In this document: positions 47,001-57,676 of the stretch, piece after piece | How positions within the stretch are numbered: position 1 is the first letter of the stretch | Layout: every line of letters begins with the position of its first letter | Assembly (NCBI RefSeq): GCF_007475365.1 | Contig: NZ_CP034442.1 | Location: 1,791,001 to 1,855,000, forward strand | DNA length: 64,000 bases | From: Streptococcus oralis subsp. dentisani | GTDB taxonomy: Bacteria > Bacillota > Bacilli > Lactobacillales > Streptococcaceae | Reading direction: 5' to 3' | Made by a program: the position numbers and the translations under genes | The notes under the pieces: generated by a model | Told to the model about the DNA's origin: nothing | Seen by the model: the letters and a program-made list of their open reading frames with translations, nothing else | Databases searched by the model: none

Positions 47001-48780
47001 TAGCCAATCAGCAAGCACAAGCTTGAGCAACAGCGTGTCTGCTTCAATTAGTGCATCTGAATCAGCAAGCACAAGCTTGAGCAACAGCGTGTCTGCCTCA
47101 ATCAGTGCTAGCCAATCAGCAAGCACAAGCTTGAGCAACAGCGTGTCAGCTTCAATTAGTGCTTCAGTATCAGCAAGCACAAGCTTGAGCAACAGCGTGT
47201 CTGCATCAATTAGTGCTAGCCAATCAGCAAGCACAAGCTTGAGCAACAGCGTGTCTGCCTCAATCAGTGCTAGCCAATCAGCAAGCACAAGCTTGAGTAA
47301 CAGCGTATCTGCATCAATTAGTGCTAGCCACTCATTAAGCACAAGCTTGAGCAACAGCGTATCAGCGTCAATCAGTGCAAGTCAATCAGCAAGCACAAGC
47401 ATGAGCAACAGCGTATCTGCATCAATTAGTGCTTCAGTATCAGCAAGTACAAGCTTGAGCAACAGCGTGTCAGCCTCAATCAGTGCTAGCCAATCAGTAA
47501 GCACAAGCTTGAGCAACAGCGTGTCAGCCTCAATCAGTGCTAGCCAATCAGCAAGCACAAGCTTGAGCAACAGTGTGTCTGCCTCAATCAGTGCTAGCCA
47601 ATCAGCAAGCACAAGCATGAGCAACAGCGTATCTGCCTCAATCAGTGCTAGCCAATCAGCAAGCACAAGCATGAGCAACAGCGTATCTGCCTCAATCAGT
47701 GCCAGCCAATCAGCAAGCACAAGCTTGAGCAACAGCGTGTCTGCCTCAATCAGTGCATCTGAATCAGCAAGCAACAACTCAAGTAGTACTTCAGTTTCAA
47801 CAAGTACTTCAGTAAGCTTGAGCAATAGCGTTTCAAGCAGTTTGAGTACAAGTGCGTCACAACAATCTAATTCATTCAGCTATAGTAAGGGTGAGCCAAC
47901 AAGCGAATCTAAGCCAGAGTTTAACCTTCCTAGCTACCTTGAATCTGTAAGTGCAAGTGAGTCAGTTTCACTCAGCAAGTCAGTAAGCGTATCATTGAGC
48001 GATAGTACTTCAGCCTCAATCAGTGCAAGCAACAACTCAGGTAGTGGTTCAGGTTCAACAAGCACAAGCAATGGTTCAGGTGATGCCTCAACTTCAGCAA
48101 GTACTTCAGCAAGCATGAGCAACAGCGTAAGTGCTTCAATCAGCACAAGTGAATCAGTTTCAACAAGCACAAGCTTGAGTGACAGCATTTCAGCCTCAAT
48201 CAGTGCAAGCAACAACTCAGGTAGTGGTTCAGGTTCAACAAGCACAAGCAATGGTTCAGGTGATGCCTCAACTTCAGCAAGTACTTCAGCAAGCATGAGC
48301 AACAGCGTAAGTGCTTCAATCAGCACAAGTGAATCAGTTTCAACAAGCACAAGCTTGAGTGACAGCATTTCTGCTTCAATCAGTGCAAGCAACAACTCAG
48401 GTAGCGGTTCAGGTTCAACAAGTACAAGCAATGGTTCAGGTGATGCCTCAACTTCAGCAAGTACTTCAGAAAGCTTGAGCAACAGCGTATCTGCATCAAT
48501 TAGTGCGAGCCAATCAGCAAGCACAAGCTTGAGCGATAGTGCAAGTACCTCAGCTAGCTTGTCTGACAGTGCTTCAATCTCAAGTGCATTGAACCACTCA
48601 CAAGCTCCTGCACAACAACCTGCTGGACCAGGACGTTCAAACGGTAGAAAACTTCCAAATACAGGAACTGCAAGTAACCAATTTGCTGGTCTTGGATTAG
48701 GAGTAGCTGCCTTGGCAACTGCCTCTCTTCTTGGCAAGAAGAAGAAATCAGCAGCTTCTGAAATGGATTTAGAAGACTAA
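35089..48780 (+). CDS. giant serine-rich repeat adhesin, LPxTG-anchored
   Basis: A 4563-residue surface protein; the ATG at 35089 follows GAAAGGA by five bases. Residues 1-93 are a long signal peptide with the KxYKxGKxW motif (KLYKSGKNW, 21-29), a Gly/Ala-rich hydrophobic stretch (70-85) and a likely cut after VYA. Then come a short serine-rich stretch (about 140-270), a non-repetitive domain of about 155 residues (327-482, candidate binding region), a serine-rich stalk of about 4000 residues made of alternating Ser with Ala, Val, Ile or Thr, the sorting signal LPNTG (4522-4526), a hydrophobic helix and a KKKK tail. This is the plan of the GspB/SraP/PsrP family, glycoproteins exported by SecA2-SecY2. 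No such export or glycosylation genes are in the window. It is flanked by IS remnants. Gene names of the family differ by species, so I give none. Confidence 0.93.
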   Translation: MFRSKKFNKDFEIVDEKKRYKLYKSGKNWVKASNSQLDLFRIGGMGEVVSSTLSDTEELDHAHLSFNTLAGIGGILAAGAAGFVMTQEQTVYADETSEYTEKDKTVIAAEPKAAETTETSTNSIIAQAQAEVKKAQAEQASASASVSVSQSVEAQASASQSASVSQSASASQSASASASTSASQSTAPASESASQSTSAPVSASASAKASASVSSTPSASASSPAPASVVESTSAVSEPSAQASVSTSASASLNLKVNPAASLVSGSANQSLTSAALSTSQAATTSNNIAAGVVADKNQAQGKDTTKQAEKDQAADKQVTTAPKKGYSGFRQGIPGIIDSEAGVFLTDTPNGQYAKRYPIPDQTAYKPMPETHVYFHNGQNKHFNGTWKQEHIARDALYISETDTNRLKQLGLNYRLDVVQVRSQQGQIGYLPRLTMWGYPTPVKGNLVLFNVRVSGAGGQGVVNQATISFNVTRNPRYESESTSASQSTSASTSTQSASDSMSLSASDSASISASQSASASISASISASTSAIASQSASASASVSSSVSASVSGSQSASASLSASRSASASASSSRSASASVSSSRSASASASASLSASRSASASVSSSRSASASLSASRSASASVSSSRSASASLSASRSASASVSSSRSASASLSASRSASASVSSSRSASASLSASRSASTSVSTSVSTSVSSSQSASASVSASRSASASVSASQSASASASVSASQSASASVSASQSTSASVSASHSASVSASQSASASVSASQSASVSASQSASASVSASQSTSASVSASQSASASASNNQNSASISASASHSASVSASQSASASVSASQSTSASVSASQSASASASNNQNSASISASASQSASISASQSASASISASISASHSASSSASASQSASASASNDQNSASISASASHSASVSASQSASASVSASQSASVSSSQSASASVSASQSTSASVSASQSASASASNDQNSASISASASQSASVSASQSASASVSASQSASVSSSQSASASVSASQSTSASVSASQSASASASNNQNSASISASASHSASISASQSASASVSASISASQSASVSSSQSASASVSASQSTSASVSASQSASASASNNQNSASISASASQSASVSASQSASASVSASQSASVSFSQSASASVSASQSTSASVSASQSASASASNNQNSASISASASHSASVSASQSASASVSASHSASVSASQSASASVSASQSASASVSASQSASASASVSASQSASTSVSASQSASASASNNQNSASISASASHSASISASQSASASVSASISASQSASSSASASQSASASASVSASVSSSQSASASVSASHSASVSASQSASASVSASQSASTSVSASQSASASASNDQNSASISASASQSASVSASQSASASVSASQSASVSSSQSASASVSASQSTSASVSASQSASASASNNQNSASISASASHSASVSASQSASASVSASQSASVSSSQSASASVSASQSTSASVSASQSASASASNDQNSASISASASHSASVSASQSASASVSASQSASVSSSQSASASVSASQSTSASVSASQSASASASNDQNSASISASASHSASVSASQSASASVSASQSASVSSSQSASASVSASQSTSASVSASQSASASASNDQNSASISASASQSASVSASQSASASVSASQSASVSSSQSASASVSASQSTSASVSASQSASASASNNQNSASISASASHSASISASQSASASVSASISASQSASVSSSQSASASVSASQSTSASVSASQSASASASNNQNSASISASASQSASVSASQSASASVSASQSASVSFSQSASASVSASQSTSASVSASQSASASASNDQNSASISASASHSASVSASQSASASVSASQSASVSSSQSASASVSASQSTSASVSASQSASASASNDQNSASISASASHSASVSASQSASASVSASQSASVSSSQSASASVSASQSTSASVSASQSASASASNDQNSASISASASQSASVSASQSASASVSASQSASVSSSQSASASVSASQSTSASVSASQSASASASNNQNSASISASASHSASVSASQSASASVSASQSASVSSSQSASASVSASQSTSASVSASQSASASASNDQNSASISASASQSASVSASQSASASVSASQSASVSSSQSASASVSASQSTSASVSASQSASASASNNQNSASISASASHSASVSASQSASASVSASQSASVSSSQSASASVSASQSTSASVSASQSASASASNDQNSASISASASHSASVSASQSASASVSASISASVSSSQSASASVSASQSASASVSASQSTSASVSASQSASASVSASQSTSASVSSSESASASVSASQSTSASVSASESASASVSSSQSTSASVSASESTSASVSASQSASASVSASQSTSASVSASESTSASVSASQSASASVSASQSTSASVSASESASASVSASQSASASVSASQSASASVSASQSTSASVSASQSASASVSASQSTSASVSASQSTSASVSASQSASASVSASQSTSASVSASESASASVSASQSVSASVSASQSASASVSASQSTSASVSSSESASASVSASQSTSASVSASESASASVSSSQSTSASVSASESTSASVSASQSASASVSASQSTSASVSASQSASASVSASQSTSASVSSSESASASVSASQSTSASVSASESASASVSSSQSTSASVSASESTSASVSASQSASASVSASQSTSASVSASESTSASVSASQSASASVSASQSTSASVSASESASASVSASQSASASVSASQSASASVSASQSTSASVSASQSASASVSASQSTSASVSASQSTSASVSASQSASASVSASQSTSASVSASESASASVSASQSVSASVSASQSASASVSASQSTSASVSSSESASASVSASQSTSASVSASESASASVSSSQSTSASVSASESTSASVSASQSASASVSASQSTSASVSASESASASVSSSQSTSASVSASESTSASVSASQSASASVSASQSTSASVSASQSTSASVSASQSTSASVSASESASASVSASQSASASVSASQSTSASVSSSQSTSASVSASQSASASVSASQSTSASVSASESASASVSASQSTSASASTSLSNSVSASISASESASTSTSASVSASQSASASVSASQSTSASVSASQSASASVSASQSASASVSASQSASASVSSSQSASASVSASQSASASVSASQSASASVSASQSTSASVSASQSASASVSSSQSASASVSASQSASASVSASQSTSASVSASQSASASVSASQSASASVSASQSASASVSASESASASVSASQSASASVSASQSTSASVSASQSTSASVSASQSASASVSASESASASVSASQSASASVSASQSASASASTSLSNSVSASISASESASTSTSASVSASESASASVSASQSASASVSASESASASVSSSQSASASVSASESASASVSASQSASASVSASQSASASVSASESTSASVSSSQSTSASVSASQSASASVSASQSASASVSASQSASASVSASQSTSASVSASQSASASVSASESASASVSASESASASVSSSQSASASVSASESTSASVSSSQSTSASVSASQSASASASTSLSNSVSASISASESASTSLSNSVSASISASHSVSTSLSNSVSASISASESASTSMSNSVSASISASVSASTSLSNSVSASISASQSVSTSLSNSVSASISASQSASTSLSNSVSASISASQSASTSMSNSVSASISASESASTSMSNSVSASISASVSASTSMSNSVSASISASQSVSTSLSNSVSASISASQSASTSLSNSVSASISASQSASTSMSNSVSASISASESASTSLSNSVSASISASESASTSMSNSVSASISASQSASTSLSNSVSASISASHSLSTSLSNSVSASISASQSASTSLSNSVSASISASVSASTSLSNSVSASISASVSASTSLSNSVSASISASESASTSLSNSVSASISASQSASTSLSNSVSASISASESASTSLSNSVSASISASQSASTSLSNSVSASISASVSASTSLSNSVSASISASQSASTSLSNSVSASISASQSASTSLSNSVSASISASHSLSTSLSNSVSASISASQSASTSMSNSVSASISASVSASTSLSNSVSASISASQSVSTSLSNSVSASISASQSASTSLSNSVSASISASQSASTSMSNSVSASISASQSASTSMSNSVSASISASQSASTSLSNSVSASISASESASNNSSSTSVSTSTSVSLSNSVSSSLSTSASQQSNSFSYSKGEPTSESKPEFNLPSYLESVSASESVSLSKSVSVSLSDSTSASISASNNSGSGSGSTSTSNGSGDASTSASTSASMSNSVSASISTSESVSTSTSLSDSISASISASNNSGSGSGSTSTSNGSGDASTSASTSASMSNSVSASISTSESVSTSTSLSDSISASISASNNSGSGSGSTSTSNGSGDASTSASTSESLSNSVSASISASQSASTSLSDSASTSASLSDSASISSALNHSQAPAQQPAGPGRSNGRKLPNTGTASNQFAGLGLGVAALATASLLGKKKKSAASEMDLED
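36780..37150 (+). repeat. stalk block 1: 60-bp arginine-containing repeats
   Basis: Alternating units built on [20 protein letters not shown] recur about every 60 bases. This is the only part of the stalk rich in Arg, giving the base of the stalk next to the N-terminal domain a positive charge. Confidence 0.8.
37460..41920 (+). repeat. stalk block 2: 201-bp (67-residue) super-repeats
   Basis: About 22 units, each marked by SN(N/D)QNSASIS. Markers at 39421, 39622, 39823, 40024 and 40225 are exactly 201 bases apart; some units are 213 bases through an added four-residue SIAS-type insert. Neighbouring units are nearly identical, differing mainly at N/D and H/Q positions. Confidence 0.88.
41990..45870 (+). 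repeat. stalk block 3: 30-bp (10-residue) repeats
   Basis: Built from [10 protein letters not shown] with Q/E and A/T exchange at fixed positions, in phase with a 30-base period over almost 4 kb. Glu-containing units begin here. It contains two copies of an insert with [15 protein letters not shown] sequence (from about 44399 and about 45197), which anticipates block 4. Confidence 0.85.
42001..43920 (+). repeat. perfect tandem duplication of 960 bp within block 3
   Basis: Positions 42001-42960 and 42961-43920 are identical line by line, and the match runs on to about 43950. The unit encodes 320 residues. Perfect identity at this length points to a very recent duplication (or an assembly artefact). 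Confidence 0.9.
45880..47765 (+). repeat. stalk block 4: 54-bp (18-residue) repeats
   Basis: Units [18 protein letters not shown] repeat every 54 bases about 35 times, with L/M alternation in SLSN/SMSN and Q/E/V/H at the variable position. Confidence 0.88.
48022..48470 (+). repeat. stalk block 5: 180-bp glycine-containing repeats
   Basis: Three 60-residue units start with [18 protein letters not shown] at about 48028, 48208 and 48388. They follow a short non-repetitive, proline-containing spacer (about 47770-47945) and precede the wall-spanning end. Confidence 0.88.
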
Positions 48781-48836
48781 GTCCCAAAAATCGACTAAAA
48801 TGAAATTGTTGATATCATTTTAGCGATGAAAACAAG

Positions 48837-48870
48837 AACCCCGGATAGCTCAAGGCTATCTGGGGTTTTT
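48837..48870 (+). terminator. terminator of the adhesin gene
   Basis: AACCCC and GATAGC (48837-48849) pair with GCTATC and GGGGTT (48855-48867), followed by five T. Confidence 0.92.
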
Positions 48871-48903
48871 GGCTCTTTGTCAACTGTAGAGAGTGAGATC
48901 TAA

Positions 48904-49165
48904 CTAAGCATGAGAGAGAATCAGATTGGTTCTCTCTTTTTTAATATTCAAAGTGACGAGAATTATCACTCTAAATTTTTGAAATTTTGAAAATCAAATA
49001 CTAGACATCTTATATTCTTGCTGATTGCTTTTAACTAATGGCGAAGTTCACCAGAACAAGTCAACGTCTGGCTGTCAATCTCACAAGGTGCTAAAGTTTC
49101 TCTGAAAGTTTGAGGATAAAAGGCTTTATTATAGCGCGACTGAGATGTTGGAATATGTGAAATTT
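48904..49165 (-). pseudogene. degenerate ISL3-type transposase fragment, right flank of the adhesin gene
   Basis: On the minus strand this ends in LNIKKERTNLILSHA followed by a stop, the usual C-terminus of IS1167-like transposases, and about 240 bases upstream in the same orientation it reads FHIFQHLSRA, another part of the same family. The intervening piece is deleted or scrambled. It is a different decay product from the left-flank copy, with the shared segment near GGTTCTCTCTTTT clearly alignable. The remaining bases up to 49413 hold nothing I can name. Confidence 0.75.
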
Positions 49166-49413
49166 ATTCAGTATAATTTTGGTATTTTGAAGTAGTGTGA
49201 CGATAGGGATCTGGCTGTTGAATCTGTCTACAGTGAACCGCTTTCGCTTGTTCCTGAACTTTCTCTAAGCCATTTGTAGAAGTAGTATTTGGTGGGTGAT
49301 TGCTCTTTTTTGCTTCGTTTTTCGTGGAAATTTAAATTTTTAAAGAATCTTTATTTTGCTTTGAAATCTAAGGAATTTCTTCAAAAATTCACACAAAACT
49401 CTTCAATTTGGGT

Positions 49414-49442
49414 TTGTGGAAATCGGTTTTTTATGATAGAAT
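49414..49442 (+). promoter_or_regulatory. rny promoter
   Basis: -35 TTGTGG (49414-49419), 17-bp spacer, -10 TAGAAT (49437-49442) with an upstream TGA that makes it extended. Confidence 0.7.
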
Positions 49443-49490
49443 ATTAAGGAATGTATGTCATTCGATAAACAAATTTAATGAGGTAAAAAC

Positions 49491-51104
49491 ATGGAAATCA
49501 TGACCATTGCGATTGTTGTTTTTGCCGTCATCATTGGTTTAGTCATTGGATATGTCAGCATCTCAGCTAAGATGAAATCATCTCAAGAGGCTGCAGAGTT
49601 GATGCTTCTAAATGCTGAACAAGAAGCAACTAATTTACGAGGACAAGCTGAGCGCGAAGCGGATTTATTGCTAAATGAAGCCAAGAGCGAAAGCAAGTCT
49701 CTTAAAAAAGAAGCACTATTGGAGGCCAAAGAGGAAGCCAGAAAATACCGTGAAGAAGTGGACGCTGAATTTAAGTCAGAACGTCAGGAACTCAAGCAAA
49801 TTGAAAGTCGTTTGACGGAGAGAGCTACGAGTCTTGACCGCAAAGACGACAATTTGACGAACAAAGAAAAAACACTTGAACAAAAAGAACAAAGTATTTC
49901 TGATAGAGCAAAAAACCTTGATGCACGTGAAGAGCAATTAGAGGAAGTCGAAAGACAAAAAGAAGCTGAACTTGAACGTATCGGTTCCCTTTCCCAAGCT
50001 GAGGCTCGAGATATTATCTTGGCTCAGACAGAGGAAAACTTGACTAAGGAAATTGCTAGCCGCATTCGTGAGGCTGAGCAAGAAGTGAAGGAACGTTCAG
50101 ACAAGATTGCTAAAGATATCTTGGTTCAGGCTATGCAGCGTATCGCTGGTGATTATGTAGCGGAGTCAACAAACTCTACAGTTCACCTACCAGATGATAC
50201 CATGAAGGGACGCATTATCGGTCGTGAAGGACGTAATATTCGTACCTTTGAAAGTTTGACAGGGGTCGATGTTATCATCGACGACACGCCAGAAGTGGTA
50301 ACCTTGTCAGGATTTGATCCGATTCGTCGTGAAATTGCTCGTATGACCATGGAAATGTTGCTCAAAGATGGCCGTATCCACCCAGCTCGTATCGAGGAGT
50401 TGGTGGAGAAAAACCGTCAGGAGATTGACAACAAAATCCGTGAATACGGTGAGGCTGCTGCCTATGAGATTGGTGCGCCAAACCTCCATCCAGACTTGAT
50501 GAAGATTATGGGACGTTTGCAGTTCCGTACTTCATATGGACAAAATGTCTTGCGTCATTCGATTGAGGTTGCTAAGTTGTCTGGTATCATCGCGAGTGAA
50601 CTTGGTGAAAATGCAGCTCTTGCCCGTCGTGCTGGCTTCCTTCACGACATCGGGAAAGCTATTGACCGCGAGGTTGAAGGTAGCCACGTTGAGATTGGTA
50701 CGGAGTTGGCTCGTAAGTACAAGGAACACCCAGTTGTGGTGAATACCATTGCTAGCCACCACGGCGATGTCGAAGCCGAAAGCGTCATTGCAGTGATCGT
50801 TGCTGCAGCAGATGCCTTGAGTGCAGCGCGTCCAGGTGCTCGTAGCGAGTCTCTTGAAAGCTACATCAAGCGTCTCCATGATTTGGAAGAAATCGCCAAT
50901 GGCTTTGAAGGAGTGCAAAATAGTTTTGCCCTTCAAGCAGGACGTGAAATCCGTATCATGGTTAATCCAGGACAAATCAAGGACGACAAAGTCACAATCT
51001 TGGCTCACAAAGTTCGTGAGAAAATTGAAAACAATCTCGATTACCCAGGAAATATCAAGGTAACCGTGATTCGCGAACTTCGTGCAGTAGATTATGCTAA
51101 ATAA
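49491..51104 (+). CDS. rny: ribonuclease Y
   Basis: Membrane-bound endoribonuclease that initiates mRNA decay. The 537-residue protein has an N-terminal membrane helix (residues 4-25), a long charged coiled coil (30-200), a KH RNA-binding domain ([15 protein letters not shown] near 215) and an HD domain ([10 protein letters not shown] near 370) that holds the metal site. Length is typical. It is transcribed alone and closed by a terminator. Confidence 0.97.
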   Translation: MEIMTIAIVVFAVIIGLVIGYVSISAKMKSSQEAAELMLLNAEQEATNLRGQAEREADLLLNEAKSESKSLKKEALLEAKEEARKYREEVDAEFKSERQELKQIESRLTERATSLDRKDDNLTNKEKTLEQKEQSISDRAKNLDAREEQLEEVERQKEAELERIGSLSQAEARDIILAQTEENLTKEIASRIREAEQEVKERSDKIAKDILVQAMQRIAGDYVAESTNSTVHLPDDTMKGRIIGREGRNIRTFESLTGVDVIIDDTPEVVTLSGFDPIRREIARMTMEMLLKDGRIHPARIEELVEKNRQEIDNKIREYGEAAAYEIGAPNLHPDLMKIMGRLQFRTSYGQNVLRHSIEVAKLSGIIASELGENAALARRAGFLHDIGKAIDREVEGSHVEIGTELARKYKEHPVVVNTIASHHGDVEAESVIAVIVAAADALSAARPGARSESLESYIKRLHDLEEIANGFEGVQNSFALQAGREIRIMVNPGQIKDDKVTILAHKVREKIENNLDYPGNIKVTVIRELRAVDYAK

Positions 51105-51113
51105 ATAAGAAAG

Positions 51114-51139
51114 AGCAGTTGAAATATTACTGCTTTTTT
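51114..51139 (+). terminator. terminator of rny
   Basis: AGCAGT (51114-51119) pairs with ACTGCT (51129-51134), followed by a T-run. The -35 box of the gmk promoter overlaps its right half. Confidence 0.75.
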
Positions 51140-51147
51140 GTTACACT
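51119..51147 (+). promoter_or_regulatory. gmk promoter
   Basis: -35 TTGAAA (51119-51124), 17-bp spacer, -10 TACACT (51142-51147), built into the rny terminator. Confidence 0.65.
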
Positions 51148-51172
51148 AGATAGAAAGACTGTAGAAGGATAA

Positions 51173-51865
<693 letters not shown>

Positions 51866-51889
51866 ACTATAGGAAACAGGTACAAGCAA

Positions 51890-52204
51890 ATGATGTTAAA
51901 ACCCTCTATTGATACCTTGCTAGACAAGGTGCCATCAAAATATTCACTCGTAATCTTAGAAGCAAAGCGTGCCCACGAACTAGAGGCAGGTGCGCCAGCT
52001 ACTCAAGAGTTTAAGTCTGAAAAATCAACTCTTCGCGCTTTGGAAGAAATTGAGTCAGGAAACGTTACGATTCACCCAGATCCAGAAGGAAAACGTGAAG
52101 CGGTTCGTCTCCGTATCGAAGAAGAAAAACGCCGCAAAGAAGAAGAAGAAAAGAAAATCAAAGAGCAAATTGCTAAAGAAAAAGAAGATGGTGAAAAAAT
52201 TTAA
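51890..52204 (+). CDS. rpoZ: RNA polymerase omega subunit
   Basis: A 104-residue small subunit that assists RNA polymerase assembly and ppGpp response. The conserved N-terminal part ([22 protein letters not shown]) is followed by a lysine/glutamate-rich coiled C-terminus (about 75-104). Two ATGs (51890, 51893) are possible starts; the RBS is weak. Confidence 0.95.
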   Translation: MMLKPSIDTLLDKVPSKYSLVILEAKRAHELEAGAPATQEFKSEKSTLRALEEIESGNVTIHPDPEGKREAVRLRIEEEKRRKEEEEKKIKEQIAKEKEDGEKI

Positions 52205-52269
52205 GGTTGGGGGGACTCAATCTTATTTTTTCTATTGCAAGAATTTACTGACAAGAAGGAGGTGAGAAG

Positions 52270-54666
52270 ATGGCGATCGCAAAGATTATCGTGGATGTTC
52301 CCCTGATGCAGACGGATCAGCCATACAGTTACAAGGTCCCTGAGGAATTTGTAGAGATGCTAGAAGTCGGTATGCGGGTTCATGTCCCCTTCGGCAAAGG
52401 CAATCGTTTGATCCAAGGGATTGTGCTAGGTTTGGAGTCCCAGCCGGATGAAGAAGCTGCCAATCAGGATTTGAAAGAGATTGCAGAGGTGCTAGACTTT
52501 TCTCCTGTCTTGACTCAAGAGCAACTCTGGCTAGCTGAGGAGCTACGAAAGTCCGTCTTTTCTTACAAAATCTCCATTCTAAAAGCTATGCTTCCAGGGT
52601 TTTTAAACTCCAGCTATGATAAGATTCTCTATCCTCTGGAAGGTCTCAGTCAGGAAGACAAAGAGCGCTTGTTTGGTTCAGAAGATTCGCTAGCCTTTTC
52701 TTCTCTAGATTTAGCCAAGCAGGCTGAGATGATGCGTTTGACTAGGAAAGGTTTGCTCCGCTTAGAATACCAGGCAGTCGATCAAAAGAAGGTCAAGACC
52801 CAGTCTTGGTATGAGGTTGATGCTATTCGACTAAAGCAGATTGAGATTTCCGCGCGTGCCAAAAAAAAGACAGAGCTGAGAGACTATTTGCTTGCTCATC
52901 CTGAAAGTGCTCCTCTGGCTAGCTTGTTAGAATCCTACTCACGCGAGCAAGTCAACTTCTTTGTGGAGCAAGGAGCTCTAACCTTAATTCAAAAGGAAGT
53001 GCAACGCTCAGCTGCTTATTTCGAAGGTATTGAAGCAAGTAGACCTTTGGAATTGAATCCTGAACAAAGACAGGCGCGTGATGCCGTTGTCAGTGCTATT
53101 GGCAGTCAACAGCCTCCATTCCTCCTTCAAGGGATTACAGGAAGTGGGAAAACTGAGGTTTACTTGCAGATTATCCAAGGAGCCTTGTACAAGGGTAAGA
53201 CGGCTATTTTGCTGGTACCTGAGATTTCTCTGACGCCACAAATGACGGAGCGTTTCATTGCTCGTTTTGGCGAGAAAGTGGCCATTCTTCACTCAGGCTT
53301 GTCCAATGGTGAAAAGTACGATGAATGGCGCAAGGTGGAACGTGGCGATGCCCAAGTTGTCGTTGGTGCCAGATCGGCCATCTTTGCACCTATAAAAAAT
53401 CTCGGTGTCATCATTATCGATGAAGAACACGAAGCCAGCTATAAACAAGACAGCAATCCGCGTTATCATGCTAGAGAGGTCGCCATTCTACGGGCCCAGT
53501 ACAATCAAGCGGCTTTGGTTCTTGGTTCGGCGACACCGAGCTTAGAGAGCCGTGCACGGGCTGGAAAAGGTGTCTATCACCACTTGCGACTAACCCAACG
53601 AGCTAATCCTCTGGCCACCATTCCTGAGGTTCAAGTGATTGACTTTCGGGACTATATCGGGCAGAATGAAACATCAAACTTTACGCCTCTTTTGCTAGAG
53701 GCCATCCAAGACCGTCTGGATAAAAAAGAGCAGGTAGTCCTCATGCTCAACCGCCGGGGTTATTCTAGCTTTGTTATGTGTCGGGAGTGTGGAATGGTGG
53801 ATACTTGTCCCAACTGTGATATTTCCTTGACTCTTCACATGGATACCAAGACCATGAACTGCCATTACTGTGGTTTTTCGAAGGGGATTCCTCATGTCTG
53901 TCCCAACTGTCAGAGTCGCAGCATTCGCTACTACGGTACAGGGACTCAGAAAGCCTACGATGAGCTAGCGGAGCTCTTTCCTCAGGCCCGCATTCTGCGG
54001 ATGGATGTGGATACGACCCGTAAGAAAGGCAGTCACCAAGCTCTTCTTGACCAGTTTGGTCAAGGGAAAGCGGATATCTTGCTGGGAACTCAGATGATTG
54101 CCAAGGGCTTGGATTTTCCCAATGTGACTCTAGTCGGAGTGCTCAATGCAGATACGGCCTTGAATCTGCCTGATTTTCGTTCTTCCGAGAGAACCTTCCA
54201 ACTCTTAACTCAGGTGTCTGGTCGGGCAGGACGAGCGGAAAAGGCTGGGCAGGTCTTGATCCAGTCTTACAATCCTGAGCACTATGCCATTCGTTTTGCA
54301 AAAGATCAGGATTATGAAGGTTTTTATGCCTATGAAATGGGAATCAGACGACAACTCGGCTACCCGCCTTATTATTTCACTATTGGGATTACCCTCTCTC
54401 ACAAGAAAGAAGAAGAGGTTGTCAAACGTGCCTATGAAGTCATGGGAATTTTGCGCTCAGGTTTATCGGAAACTAGTAAAATCCTTGGACCGACACCAAA
54501 ACCCATTGCCCGCACCCACAACCTGTATCATTACCAGATTTTGATTAAATACCGTTTAGAAGATGAGCTGGGTCCAACCCTCAATCAGGTCTTGGCCTTG
54601 ACTCAAGAACGTGAAAATAGCGAGCTTCGTCTCAGTATTGACCATGAACCGCAGCAATTTTTATAA
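52270..54666 (+). CDS. priA: primosomal protein N' (replication restart helicase PriA)
   Basis: A 3'-5' superfamily 2 helicase that reloads the replisome at broken forks. The 798-residue protein has the N-terminal 3'BD and winged-helix parts, the Walker A GITGSGKTEVY near residue 290, the DEEH box near 386, and a zinc-binding insertion with four CxxC pairs (CREC, CPNC, CHYC, CPNC; about 508-550), then motifs V-VI with QVSGRAGRAEK. AAGGAGG precedes the ATG. Confidence 0.97.
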   Translation: MAIAKIIVDVPLMQTDQPYSYKVPEEFVEMLEVGMRVHVPFGKGNRLIQGIVLGLESQPDEEAANQDLKEIAEVLDFSPVLTQEQLWLAEELRKSVFSYKISILKAMLPGFLNSSYDKILYPLEGLSQEDKERLFGSEDSLAFSSLDLAKQAEMMRLTRKGLLRLEYQAVDQKKVKTQSWYEVDAIRLKQIEISARAKKKTELRDYLLAHPESAPLASLLESYSREQVNFFVEQGALTLIQKEVQRSAAYFEGIEASRPLELNPEQRQARDAVVSAIGSQQPPFLLQGITGSGKTEVYLQIIQGALYKGKTAILLVPEISLTPQMTERFIARFGEKVAILHSGLSNGEKYDEWRKVERGDAQVVVGARSAIFAPIKNLGVIIIDEEHEASYKQDSNPRYHAREVAILRAQYNQAALVLGSATPSLESRARAGKGVYHHLRLTQRANPLATIPEVQVIDFRDYIGQNETSNFTPLLLEAIQDRLDKKEQVVLMLNRRGYSSFVMCRECGMVDTCPNCDISLTLHMDTKTMNCHYCGFSKGIPHVCPNCQSRSIRYYGTGTQKAYDELAELFPQARILRMDVDTTRKKGSHQALLDQFGQGKADILLGTQMIAKGLDFPNVTLVGVLNADTALNLPDFRSSERTFQLLTQVSGRAGRAEKAGQVLIQSYNPEHYAIRFAKDQDYEGFYAYEMGIRRQLGYPPYYFTIGITLSHKKEEEVVKRAYEVMGILRSGLSETSKILGPTPKPIARTHNLYHYQILIKYRLEDELGPTLNQVLALTQERENSELRLSIDHEPQQFL

Positions 54667-54678
54667 GAAGGAAAAGAA

Positions 54679-55614
54679 ATGACAAAACTAATCTTTATGG
54701 GGACACCTGATTTTTCAGCGACAGTTTTGAAGGGTTTGTTATCAGACGACCGTTACGAGATTCTAGCTGTTGTGACCCAGCCAGACCGCGCTGTCGGCCG
54801 AAAAAAAGTGATCCAAGAAACCCCAGTCAAGCAAGCAACCAAAGAAGCAGGTCTTCCTATCTACCAGCCTGAAAAATTATCTGGAAGTCCAGAGATGGAA
54901 GCCATTATGAATCTAGGGGCGGATGGGATTGTGACCGCTGCTTTTGGACAATTTCTCCCAAGTAAACTTCTTGATAGCATGGATTTTGCGGTCAATGTTC
55001 ACGCTTCCCTCCTTCCTAAACACCGTGGTGGCGCTCCTATCCATTATGCCTTGATTCAAGGCGATGAGGAAGCTGGTGTGACCATTATGGAGATGGTTAA
55101 GGAAATGGATGCAGGAGATATGATTTCTCGTCGCAGTATTCCCATCACTGATGATGACAATGTTGGAACCTTGTTTGAGAAATTGGCGGTTGTTGGTCGT
55201 GATTTGCTTTTGGATACGCTACCTGACTACCTAGCAGGAGAAATCCAACCTGAACCACAAGATCCTAGTCAAGTCACTTTCTCGCCAAATATCAAGCCAG
55301 AAGAAGAGAAACTCGATTGGACTAAAACCAATCGCCAACTCTTCAACCAAATCAGAGGGATGAATCCATGGCCTGTTGCCCATACTTTTTTCAAGGGAGA
55401 CCGCTTTAAGATCTATGAAGCCCTGCCAGTAGAAGGTCAGGGAAATCCAGGTGAGATTCTGCTTATCGGTAAGAAAGAATTAATCGTAGCAACGGCTGAA
55501 GGAGCTCTATCTCTCAAGCAAGTGCAGCCAGCTGGTAAACCTAAGATGGACATCGCATCCTTCCTCAACGGAGTGGGACGGACATTGACTGTAGGAGAAC
55601 GATTTGGTGACTAA
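54679..55614 (+). CDS. fmt: methionyl-tRNA formyltransferase
   Basis: Formylates initiator Met-tRNA using 10-formyl-THF. The 311-residue protein has the formyltransferase domain with the [16 protein letters not shown] segment (near 110-125; the Asn-His-Asp catalytic set includes the later DAGD) and the C-terminal tRNA-binding OB domain. It overlaps rsmB by eight bases. Confidence 0.96.
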   Translation: MTKLIFMGTPDFSATVLKGLLSDDRYEILAVVTQPDRAVGRKKVIQETPVKQATKEAGLPIYQPEKLSGSPEMEAIMNLGADGIVTAAFGQFLPSKLLDSMDFAVNVHASLLPKHRGGAPIHYALIQGDEEAGVTIMEMVKEMDAGDMISRRSIPITDDDNVGTLFEKLAVVGRDLLLDTLPDYLAGEIQPEPQDPSQVTFSPNIKPEEEKLDWTKTNRQLFNQIRGMNPWPVAHTFFKGDRFKIYEALPVEGQGNPGEILLIGKKELIVATAEGALSLKQVQPAGKPKMDIASFLNGVGRTLTVGERFGD

Positions 55615-56920
55615 AGTAGAAACGGCGAGAAATCTAGCTCTAGCAGTGCTAGAGGATGTTTTTGTCAATCAAGCATATTCAAATATCGCCTTAAACAAAC
55701 ACCTCAAAGGGAGTCGACTCTCAGCAGCAGACAAGGGTTTGGTAACAGAGATTGTCTATGGAACGGTAGCTCGTAAACTGACTCTGGAATGGTACCTGTC
55801 CCACTTTATCGAAGATCGGGATAAGCTAGATAACTGGCTCTATATCCTGCTCCTTCTGAGCGCCTACCAACTCCAGTATCTAGACAAGGTACCTGATCAT
55901 GCCGTCGTAAATGAAGCGGCAGAATTGGCAAAAGCCCGTAAAAAAGGCAGTGAAAAAATGGTCAATGCTGTCCTTCGTCGTATCTTGCGAGAAGGGTGGC
56001 CAGATATTGCAACTATCAAACGCAAAAACAAACGTGATTCCATTGCCTATTCTCTCCCAGTTTGGCTAGTGTCTATGCTCAAGGAAGAATACGGTGAAGA
56101 GCGAGCGCAAGCCATCTTTGAAAGTCTCTTGGTGCGAAACAAGGCCAGTATTCGGGTGACCGACTTGAGCCGAAAAGAGGAAATCAAAGCTTTGTTAGAG
56201 GTGGCTGATTCCCCTTTGGCAGCCACTGGTCTGGTCAAGGAGCAAGGTCACTTTGCAGGACATGATTTGTTCGCAGAAGGGGCCATTACCATCCAAGATG
56301 AGTCTAGTCAATTGGTTGCTCCGACCCTTCGTCTACAAGGTGATGAGCGGGTGCTTGATGCCTGTGCCGCTCCTGGTGGGAAAACAGCCCATATGGCTTC
56401 TTACCTCACATCCGGTAAGGTGACGGCTTTGGATCTTTATGATCACAAGTTGGACTTGATCCAAGAAAACGCCCAACGTCTGGGTGTGGCAGATCGAGTG
56501 CAAACGCAAAAATTGGACGCTAGAAAAGTGCATGAGTTTTTTGAAAAAGACTCTTTTGACAAGATTTTAGTAGATGCCCCTTGTTCTGGAATTGGTCTTT
56601 TGCGCCGCAAACCAGATATCAAATATAATAAAGAAATGGCGGATTTCGCATCATTACAGCAAATTCAGCTGGAAATACTAGGTAGTGTTTGTCAAACCTT
56701 ACGAAAAGGTGGTATAATAACGTATAGTACCTGCACTATCGTCTCAGAGGAGAACTTTCACGTCGTTGAGGCATTTTTAGAAAGTCACCCCGAGTTTGAG
56801 CAGGTTAAACTAGAACATGAATGCAAGGATATTTTGAAGGACGGCTGTATCTTGATCACTCCTGAATTGTACGGAAGTGATGGATTCTTTATCAGCCAAT
56901 TCCGCAAGATGTCTGATTAG
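55607..56920 (+). CDS. rsmB: 16S rRNA (cytosine(967)-C(5))-methyltransferase
   Basis: Methylates C967 of 16S rRNA. The 437-residue protein has the N-terminal NusB-like domain and a SAM methyltransferase domain with CAAPGGKT (near 250) and the two catalytic cysteine motifs DAPCSGIG (near 323) and TYSTCT (near 375). I choose GTG at 55607 (MTKVETARN) inside the end of fmt; a TTG one codon earlier is possible. AGGAG lies upstream. Confidence 0.94.
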   Translation: MTKVETARNLALAVLEDVFVNQAYSNIALNKHLKGSRLSAADKGLVTEIVYGTVARKLTLEWYLSHFIEDRDKLDNWLYILLLLSAYQLQYLDKVPDHAVVNEAAELAKARKKGSEKMVNAVLRRILREGWPDIATIKRKNKRDSIAYSLPVWLVSMLKEEYGEERAQAIFESLLVRNKASIRVTDLSRKEEIKALLEVADSPLAATGLVKEQGHFAGHDLFAEGAITIQDESSQLVAPTLRLQGDERVLDACAAPGGKTAHMASYLTSGKVTALDLYDHKLDLIQENAQRLGVADRVQTQKLDARKVHEFFEKDSFDKILVDAPCSGIGLLRRKPDIKYNKEMADFASLQQIQLEILGSVCQTLRKGGIITYSTCTIVSEENFHVVEAFLESHPEFEQVKLEHECKDILKDGCILITPELYGSDGFFISQFRKMSD

Positions 56921-56935
56921 GAAGGAACTGACACA

Positions 56936-57676
56936 ATGGAAATAGCATTATTAACAGATGTTGGTCAGAAACGAACAAATAACCAAGACTATGTCAATCA
57001 CTTTGTCAACCGAGCAGGACGCACCATGATCCTCTTGGCTGATGGGATGGGAGGACACCGTGCAGGCAATATCGCTAGTGAGATGGCGGTAACAGACCTG
57101 GGCGTGGCTTGGGTTGATACCCAAATCGACACCGTCAATGAGGTCCGTGAATGGTTTGCCCACTATCTGGAACTTGAAAATCAAAAAATTCATCAGATGG
57201 GGAAAGACGAAGCCTATAAGGGGATGGGAACAACGCTTGAAGCAGTAGCCATTATTGGAAATCAAGCTATTTATGCCCATATCGGTGATTCTCGTATCGG
57301 TTTGATCCGTGGTGAAGATTATCGCCAGCTCACGAGTGATCATTCTTTGGTTAATGCTCTGCTAAAGGCTGGCCAGCTAACTCCAGAGGAGGCAGAAATT
57401 CATCCGCAGAAAAATATCATTACCCAATCCATTGGGCAAAAAGATGAAATTCAACCAGATTTTGGCATGGTTAGCCTAGAGCCAGGAGACTACCTCTTGC
57501 TCAACAGTGACGGCTTGACCAATATGATCTCAGGAAGCGATATCTACGATATCGTAACGAGTGATATTTCCTTGGCAGACAAGGCGGCAACTTTGATTCG
57601 TTTTGCAAACAATGCAGGAGGCTTAGATAATATCACGGTTGCCCTTGTTCACATGAATGAGGAGGAAGTAGAATGA
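56936..57676 (+). CDS. phpP: PP2C-type protein phosphatase PhpP
   Basis: The 246-residue serine/threonine phosphatase that reverses StkP phosphorylation. PP2C metal-site motifs are intact: [11 protein letters not shown] (8-18), [10 protein letters not shown] (35-44), HIGDSR near 118 and GGLDNITV near the end. It overlaps stkP by four bases (ATGA), so kinase and phosphatase are made together. Confidence 0.96.
   Translation: MEIALLTDVGQKRTNNQDYVNHFVNRAGRTMILLADGMGGHRAGNIASEMAVTDLGVAWVDTQIDTVNEVREWFAHYLELENQKIHQMGKDEAYKGMGTTLEAVAIIGNQAIYAHIGDSRIGLIRGEDYRQLTSDHSLVNALLKAGQLTPEEAEIHPQKNIITQSIGQKDEIQPDFGMVSLEPGDYLLLNSDGLTNMISGSDIYDIVTSDISLADKAATLIRFANNAGGLDNITVALVHMNEEEVE

Noticed and set aside
35541..48585. 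CRISPR-like array, because of the short regular repeats
   Set aside because: The repeats are contiguous, coding in one frame and without unique spacers.
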